This document shows positions 58,862 to 64,000 of a stretch of 64,000 nt of DNA, piece after piece. Below the pieces are notes generated by a model that was not told the DNA's origin, did no database searches, and worked only from the letters and a program-made list of their open reading frames with translations. This DNA comes from an uncultured Agathobacter sp. (GTDB lineage Bacteria > Bacillota > Clostridia > Lachnospirales > Lachnospiraceae). A program made the position numbers and the translations under genes. The stretch lies in the NCBI GenBank assembly GCA_910587655.1, contig CAJUND010000005.1:1-64000 (forward strand), written 5' to 3'. How positions within the stretch are numbered: position 1 is the first letter of the stretch; each line of letters opens with the position of its first letter.

Positions 58862-60443
58862 AATAAACCAGTTAAGACTCCCGGTCGGACACAGTAGACA
58901 GGAGCTTACATATAAAATAGCAAAAATTTTAAAAATAAAACCGGATACCTTTACCTTTGAAATTGCCAGACGGTCGCTGGATGCACGCAAAAAACCGGAC
59001 CTTTTGTATGTTTACACAGTTCATGTCAGGGTTGACAATGAAGCTGCCGTCTGTAAAAAAGCGCACAGCCCGTCTGTTGGTACTGTAAAGGAAATGCGTT
59101 ACAGACCAATGAGCACCGGAACACAGAAGCTTGCTTACCGCCCGGTGATCGTGGGCGCCGGGCCTGCCGGACTGTTTGCCGCCCTGCAGCTGGCAAAAGC
59201 CGGGTATATGCCGGTTGTGGCGGAGCGCGGAAAACCAGTGGAAGAAAGACGTGCGGATGTTATGCGTTTCTGGGAAACCGGCGTTTTAAATCCTGCTTCC
59301 AATGCAGCGTTTGGGGAAGGGGGAGCCGGTACATTTTCTGACGGGAAGTTAAATACCGGAGTAAAGGACACGGACGGGAGGAGCCGTTTTGTACTGGAAA
59401 CCTTTGTCCAGTACGGGGCGTCACCGGAAATACTTTTTGACAGTAAACCGCATATCGGAACGGATGTCCTGGCACAGGTCATCCGGAATATGCGGACAGA
59501 GCTGACAGGGCTGGGATGCGAATTTCTTTTTGAAACAAACATCAAGGAGCCTGTCATAGAAAACGGGACGCTTCAGGCGGTTCTGACAGAAGGCGGACGG
59601 GAAATCAAAACGGAGATTTTGATTCTTGCACCCGGACACAGCGCAAGGGACACCTTTTTATCGCTGCAGAAACACGGGCTTTCCATGACGGCAAAAAATT
59701 TTGCAGTGGGATTTCGGGTGGAGCATCCCCAGAAGATGATTAATGATGCAATGTACGGCGAATGGAAAGGGGAAAAACTGCCTCCTTCCCCGTATAAGGT
59801 TACATCCAATTTCCCGAACGGACGCGGCGTGTATTCGTTCTGCATGTGTCCCGGCGGCTATGTGGTAAACGCTTCTTCCGGTATGCAGCAGACCTGCGTA
59901 AACGGTATGAGCTATTCCCTGCGGGACGGAAATAATGCAAACTCTGCAATTATCGTATCTGTTACGCCGGAGGATTTTGGAAATACGGACGCACTCTGCG
60001 GCATGCGTTACCAGGAAAAACTCGAAAAAGAATGTTACCGGCTTGGAAACGGAAGGATTCCGCAGCAGCTGTTCGGGGATTACAGACAGAATGTGATAAG
60101 CAGCGGTTACGGCGCTTTTATGTCAGCTGCAAAAGGGGAATGTACATTTGCAAACTTAAGGGGACTGATGTCACAGCAGATGGAGCAGTCCTTTTTACTT
60201 GGGATGGAGCATTTCTCCAGAATCATACCGGGGTTTGACCGTGCGGATGCCGTTTTATCAGGCATGGAGACCAGAACCTCTTCGCCGGTAAGGATCGTAA
60301 GGGATGAAAACGGCGAAAGTACAATCAGGGGAATTTATCCCTGCGGGGAAGGCGCGGGCTATGCAGGCGGAATCATGTCTGCGGCAATCGACGGATTAAA
60401 GACGGCGTCGGCAGTTATGAAACGGTATTGTCCGCTGGTATAA
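58854..60443 (+). CDS. uncharacterised FAD-dependent dehydrogenase (COG2509 type)
   Basis: 529 residues. An N-terminal ferredoxin-like part (1-95, with LRLPVGHSRQELTYKIAKILKI) precedes the FAD Rossmann motif VGAGPAGLFAALQLAKAGY (about 100-118). GGAGTFSDGKLNTGVKD and the C-terminal YPCGEGAGYAGGIMSAAIDGLK are typical of this group. The reaction is unknown. Co-translated with the previous gene (8-base overlap) and 32 bases before mutS. Confidence 0.87.
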   Translation: MIKINQLRLPVGHSRQELTYKIAKILKIKPDTFTFEIARRSLDARKKPDLLYVYTVHVRVDNEAAVCKKAHSPSVGTVKEMRYRPMSTGTQKLAYRPVIVGAGPAGLFAALQLAKAGYMPVVAERGKPVEERRADVMRFWETGVLNPASNAAFGEGGAGTFSDGKLNTGVKDTDGRSRFVLETFVQYGASPEILFDSKPHIGTDVLAQVIRNMRTELTGLGCEFLFETNIKEPVIENGTLQAVLTEGGREIKTEILILAPGHSARDTFLSLQKHGLSMTAKNFAVGFRVEHPQKMINDAMYGEWKGEKLPPSPYKVTSNFPNGRGVYSFCMCPGGYVVNASSGMQQTCVNGMSYSLRDGNNANSAIIVSVTPEDFGNTDALCGMRYQEKLEKECYRLGNGRIPQQLFGDYRQNVISSGYGAFMSAAKGECTFANLRGLMSQQMEQSFLLGMEHFSRIIPGFDRADAVLSGMETRTSSPVRIVRDENGESTIRGIYPCGEGAGYAGGIMSAAIDGLKTASAVMKRYCPLV

Positions 60444-60475
60444 AGGGTTTAAAAATTACAGGAGAGGAAAGAAAA

Positions 60476-63103
60476 TTGCAGGAAGTTTCACCAATGATGC
60501 AGCATTATCTGCAGACAAAAGAAGAATATAAGGACAGTATTTTATTTTACCGTCTCGGTGATTTTTATGAGATGTTTTTTGAGGATGCAAAGACGGTGGC
60601 TAAGGAGCTGGAGCTGACGCTGACCGGAAAAAACTGTGGAATGGAAGAACGTGCGCCTATGTGCGGCGTGCCGTTTCATGCGGCAGATACCTATATTAAC
60701 AGACTTATTAAAAAAGGATTTAAAGTTGCTATCTGTGAGCAGATGGAAGACCCGAAGCAGACAAAGGGGATTGTAAGGCGGGAAGTCATCCGTGTGGTAA
60801 CACCGGGGACCAATATTGACATGCTTTCGCTGGATGAGGCAAAGAATAATTATCTGATGTGCATTTCCTCCCTGGGAGACAGATTCGGGATTTCAACGGC
60901 AGATGTAACGACAGGGGATTTCTTTGTAACAGAGGTGGATGGTGAACGGAAACTGATGGATGAAATCAACCGTTTTGTTCCTTCAGAAATTATATGCAGC
61001 GCATCGGTAAATACAGTCAGCGCAGAATTTGCGGATATAAAGGAACGGCTGAAAATACTGGTTTCCACCCTGGATTCGTGGTATTTCGGGGATGCACTTG
61101 CAAAGGAAACCCTGCTTTCCCATTTTCACGTACATAGCCTGCAGGGGCTTGGAATATCCGATTATGACTGCGGTGTGGCATCTTCCGGCGCCCTTTTGAA
61201 ATATCTCTATGAAACGCAGAAAAATGCACTGTCCAACATTCTTTCCATTCATCCGTATGCCATTGGAAAATACATGATGCTGGACAGCAGTTCGCGCAGG
61301 AACCTGGAGCTGGTAGAGACACTTCGTGAAAAGCAGAAAAAGGGTTCGCTTCTGTGGGTTCTTGATAAAACAAAAACCGCCATGGGGGCAAGGCTGCTTC
61401 GGTCCTATGTGGAACAGCCGCTGATTGACAGGGAAGAGATTGTAAAAAGACAGGAGCTGGTGGGACAGCTTTGCAGCCAGGAAATCACAAGGGAGGAGCT
61501 CAGGGAATCTTTAAGCCCGATTTATGATCTGGAACGGCTGATGACAAGAATCACATACCAGACAGCAAATCCAAGGGATTTAACCGCCTTTAAAAATTCG
61601 CTGCAGATGCTTCCGGCGATTGCAGCGCTCTTAACAGAATTAAACGGAACGCTGGCAGAAGACATCAGGAATGATTTTGACTGCCTGGAGGATCTGCATG
61701 AACTGCTGGAGCAGTCCATAAATGAAGAACCACCGATTTCTTCCCGTGATGGAAATATTATTAAACCAAGATATAACAAAGAAGTTGACCGTCTGCGCAG
61801 TGCGTCCACAGATGGGAAAAAATGGCTGGCAGACCTTGAGGCGAGCGAACGGGAAAAGACGGGTATACGCACGCTGCGTATCCGGTATAACAAAGTTTTC
61901 GGTTATTACCTTGAGGTGTCCAATTCCTTTAAAGACCAGGTGCCGGACCACTATGTGAGAAAACAGACATTAACCAATGCCGAACGCTATATCACGCCTG
62001 AATTAAAGGAGCTTGAGGATTCCATTTTAGGTTCTGAGGACAGGCTGGTAACGCTCGAACATGACCTGTTTAAGGAAATTCGCGACAGGCTTGCGGCAAA
62101 TGTATCAAGGATTCAGAAAACGGCAAAAGCAGTTGCAAAAATCGATGCTTTTGCCTCCCTTGCCCTTGTGGCATGCCAGAACAGCTACTGCTGTCCGAAT
62201 ATCAATGAGGACGGAGTGATTCATATCAGGGGCGGCAGGCATCCGGTTGTGGAAAAAATGACCGCAGGCGGGCTGTTTATTGACAATGACACTTACCTGA
62301 ACAGTGAAAACAACCGTATTGCAATTATTACCGGTCCGAACATGGCAGGGAAGTCCACTTATATGCGGCAGACTGCACTGATTGTACTGATGGCGCAGAT
62401 TGGAAGCTTTGTGCCGGCTGCATCCGCGGATATCGGAATTGTGGACAGGATTTTCACAAGGGTCGGCGCATCGGATGACCTGGCAAGCGGACAGAGTACG
62501 TTTATGGTGGAAATGAACGAAGTGGCAAATATTCTTCGCAACGCCACAAAGGACTCCCTTCTGATTCTGGATGAGATTGGACGCGGAACAAGCACTTTTG
62601 ACGGATTAAGCATTGCATGGGCAGTAGTGGAGTACATCAGTAATCCTGCACTGCTTGGGGCAAAGACGCTGTTTGCCACGCATTACCATGAGCTGACGGA
62701 ACTGGAAGGTAAGTTAGACAGTGTAAATAATTACTGTATAGCCGTAAAGGAAAAAGGGGACGATATTGTTTTTTTGCGCAAAATCGTTAAAGGCGGCGCC
62801 GACAAAAGCTACGGCATCCAGGTGGCAAAACTTGCAGGACTTCCGGAAAATGTCATTGAACGGGCAAAAGAGATTGCGGCGCGGCTGCTTGCCAACGACA
62901 TAACAGAAACAGTCAGGCAGATTTCCGTCAAAGGCGGCGGGGAGCAGGAAGCGGAGCAGGAGCCTGTGCAGCTGTCCCTTTTTGATATGGTACATGAAGA
63001 TGAAATAGTAACACAGCTTCGGGAACTGGAGCTGAACACGTTTACGCCGCTGGAAGCATTAAATAAATTATACGAACTGCAGGATATGGTGAAGAACAGA
63101 TAA
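60476..63103 (+). CDS. mutS: DNA mismatch repair protein MutS
   Basis: 875 residues. The mismatch-reading Phe-x-Glu is in GDFYEMFFEDA. Walker A GPNMAGKSTYMRQTAL has its Lys at about 626; LLILDEIGRGTSTFDG follows. A short C-terminal tail completes it. TTG 60476 is chosen: AGGAGAGGAAAG stands before it and the protein then starts MQEVSPMMQHYL, as in other MutS proteins. An upstream in-frame ATG at 60428 is inside the previous gene and lacks an SD. mutL begins right after the stop. Confidence 0.97.
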   Translation: MQEVSPMMQHYLQTKEEYKDSILFYRLGDFYEMFFEDAKTVAKELELTLTGKNCGMEERAPMCGVPFHAADTYINRLIKKGFKVAICEQMEDPKQTKGIVRREVIRVVTPGTNIDMLSLDEAKNNYLMCISSLGDRFGISTADVTTGDFFVTEVDGERKLMDEINRFVPSEIICSASVNTVSAEFADIKERLKILVSTLDSWYFGDALAKETLLSHFHVHSLQGLGISDYDCGVASSGALLKYLYETQKNALSNILSIHPYAIGKYMMLDSSSRRNLELVETLREKQKKGSLLWVLDKTKTAMGARLLRSYVEQPLIDREEIVKRQELVGQLCSQEITREELRESLSPIYDLERLMTRITYQTANPRDLTAFKNSLQMLPAIAALLTELNGTLAEDIRNDFDCLEDLHELLEQSINEEPPISSRDGNIIKPRYNKEVDRLRSASTDGKKWLADLEASEREKTGIRTLRIRYNKVFGYYLEVSNSFKDQVPDHYVRKQTLTNAERYITPELKELEDSILGSEDRLVTLEHDLFKEIRDRLAANVSRIQKTAKAVAKIDAFASLALVACQNSYCCPNINEDGVIHIRGGRHPVVEKMTAGGLFIDNDTYLNSENNRIAIITGPNMAGKSTYMRQTALIVLMAQIGSFVPAASADIGIVDRIFTRVGASDDLASGQSTFMVEMNEVANILRNATKDSLLILDEIGRGTSTFDGLSIAWAVVEYISNPALLGAKTLFATHYHELTELEGKLDSVNNYCIAVKEKGDDIVFLRKIVKGGADKSYGIQVAKLAGLPENVIERAKEIAARLLANDITETVRQISVKGGGEQEAEQEPVQLSLFDMVHEDEIVTQLRELELNTFTPLEALNKLYELQDMVKNR

Positions 63104-64000
63104 ATGATGAATAAAATAGCTTTATTAAATCAGGATACAATAGATAAAATCGCTGCGGGAGAAGTGATTGAACGTCCGGGCTCTGTCGTTAAGGAGCTTG
63201 TGGAGAATGCGATTGATGCAAAAGCCACTGCCATTACCGTGGAAATAAAAGAAGGCGGAATATCGTTTATCCGGATTACGGATAACGGATACGGAATCAA
63301 ACACGACGAGGTTCCGCTTGCCTTTTTACGGCATTCCACAAGCAAAATCAGAAGCGCCGAGGACTTACTCTGTGTCAGCTCGCTGGGATTCCGCGGGGAG
63401 GCGCTTTCCAGTATTGCGGCGGTTGCAAGGGTGGAGCTGATTACGAAAACGGCGGAGGCGCTTACAGGAACCAGGTATCTGATTGAAGGCTCCGCTGAAA
63501 TTGCAAATGAGGAAATCGGGGCGCCGGAGGGTACCACATTCCTGGTAAAGGATTTGTTTTACAACATCCCGGCACGGCGTAAATTCTTAAAAACCGCGCA
63601 GACGGAAGGAACATACGTTACTGACCTGATTGAAAAGCTGGCAGTTTCGCATCCGGATATTTCATTTAAATATATCAGTAACAACCAGACAAAACTGCAT
63701 ACCTCCGGGAATGGCAGCAGACGGGATGTGATTTACCATATCTACGGAAGGGATATCACTGCGGCGCTGCTTCCTGTTGAGTACGAATGCAGCTTTTTTT
63801 CCGTTTCCGGATTTATCGGAAAACCGTCAGTCAGCAGGGGAAACCGTAATTATGAGAATTATTATATCAACGGGCGGTATATAAAAAGCACCCTGATTTC
63901 CAGGGCAGTAGAAGAGGCATATAAAAGCTTTATGATGCAGCACCAGTATCCGTTTACGGTACTGTACTTTACGTTTCCTTCAGAGATTTTAGACGTGAAT
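63104..64000 (+). CDS. mutL: DNA mismatch repair protein MutL, N-terminal part (cut by window edge)
   Basis: 299 codons are inside the window; the frame is open to the last base. GHKL ATPase motifs: IAAGEVIERPGSVVKELVENAIDA with the catalytic Glu31 and Mg-binding Asn35, DNGYGI, and LGFRGEALSSI. It couples MutS mismatch recognition to strand incision. The ATG directly follows the mutS stop (TAA ATG); a second ATG at 63107 is an alternative. The C-terminal dimerisation/endonuclease domain is outside the window. Confidence 0.95.
   Translation, partial: MMNKIALLNQDTIDKIAAGEVIERPGSVVKELVENAIDAKATAITVEIKEGGISFIRITDNGYGIKHDEVPLAFLRHSTSKIRSAEDLLCVSSLGFRGEALSSIAAVARVELITKTAEALTGTRYLIEGSAEIANEEIGAPEGTTFLVKDLFYNIPARRKFLKTAQTEGTYVTDLIEKLAVSHPDISFKYISNNQTKLHTSGNGSRRDVIYHIYGRDITAALLPVEYECSFFSVSGFIGKPSVSRGNRNYENYYINGRYIKSTLISRAVEEAYKSFMMQHQYPFTVLYFTFPSEILDVN

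Overview
The window reads as chromosome of a low-to-moderate GC, probably spore-forming Firmicute of the class Clostridia, most likely family Lachnospiraceae. The grounds are gene content and order: rimP-nusA-ylxR-ylxQ-infB-rbfA-nrnA-truB-ribF, alr-mazF, tepA-ftsK, yqfC-yqfD-phoH-(pgpH)-ybeY and mutS-mutL; strong SD sites of the AGGAGG type; Clostridia-type sodium-pump decarboxylase genes; and several small conserved-looking proteins that I associate with this family from memory. No genus can be fixed from the sequence alone. Nearly all genes lie on the + strand. No insertion sequence, prophage, CRISPR array or rRNA is visible.

Layout. 1-321: two divergent tRNA-Glu genes (one cut by the window edge) with back-to-back promoters. 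375-8781: a translation/RNA operon, from ribosome maturation (rimP, rbfA) through transcription elongation (nusA), initiation factor IF2 (infB), nanoRNA turnover (nrnA) and tRNA modification (truB) to FMN/FAD synthesis (ribF). 8853-12664: a secreted SH3-NlpC/P60 cell-wall hydrolase, then rpsO and pnp with their own signals. 12797-18044: subtilase, cardiolipin synthase, scpAB and a D-Ala-D-Ala carboxypeptidase. 18063-23404: a five-gene biotin-dependent, sodium-coupled decarboxylase/transcarboxylase operon closed by a UUCG-loop terminator. 23442-26941: a HicAB toxin-antitoxin pair, a DUF1275 membrane protein, an RpiR regulator and a BaiN-like flavoprotein. 27052-31546: an EF-G paralogue, a secreted propeller-like protein and four small proteins of unknown function. 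31761-37492: NADP isocitrate dehydrogenase, the redox repressor Rex with a likely operator, a coiled-coil protein, NAD(P)HX repair enzyme, alanine racemase and an orphan MazF. 37588-46795: a CBS/CorC protein, YebC, glycogen synthase, TepA, FtsK/SpoIIIE, and the one-carbon enzymes Fhs and FolD. 46846-49754: a zinc-ribbon membrane TPR protein, xpt, rlmH and a GNAT acetyltransferase. 49995-57026: the YqfC/YqfD-PhoH-YbeY sporulation/RNA cluster with a shortened, catalytically degenerate PgpH-like protein, a DUF3048 lipoprotein and a MATE/MurJ-type flippase. 57241-64000: a BofC-like protein, two flavoproteins, mutS and the start of mutL.

How the genes work together. The first operon couples ribosome assembly, initiation and RNA decay. 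The 18-23 kb operon carries every catalytic piece needed to move a carboxyl group between an acyl-CoA, biotin and pyruvate/oxaloacetate, plus the membrane beta and gamma subunits that couple decarboxylation to sodium export. Rex sits beside icd and the NAD(P)HX repair gene, a small redox neighbourhood.

The observation I would look at first is a family of short two-hairpin elements (15234-15309 and an 81-bp tandem pair at 57027-57184). Each begins a few bases after a stop codon, carries an SD-like AAGGAG and an ATG in a bulge, and keeps its pairing through at least five compensatory substitutions although the encoded peptide frame is not conserved. Next are the PgpH-like protein that has lost its HD residues, the transcarboxylase/sodium-pump hybrid operon, and the head-to-head xpt/rlmH promoters that share one -10 region.
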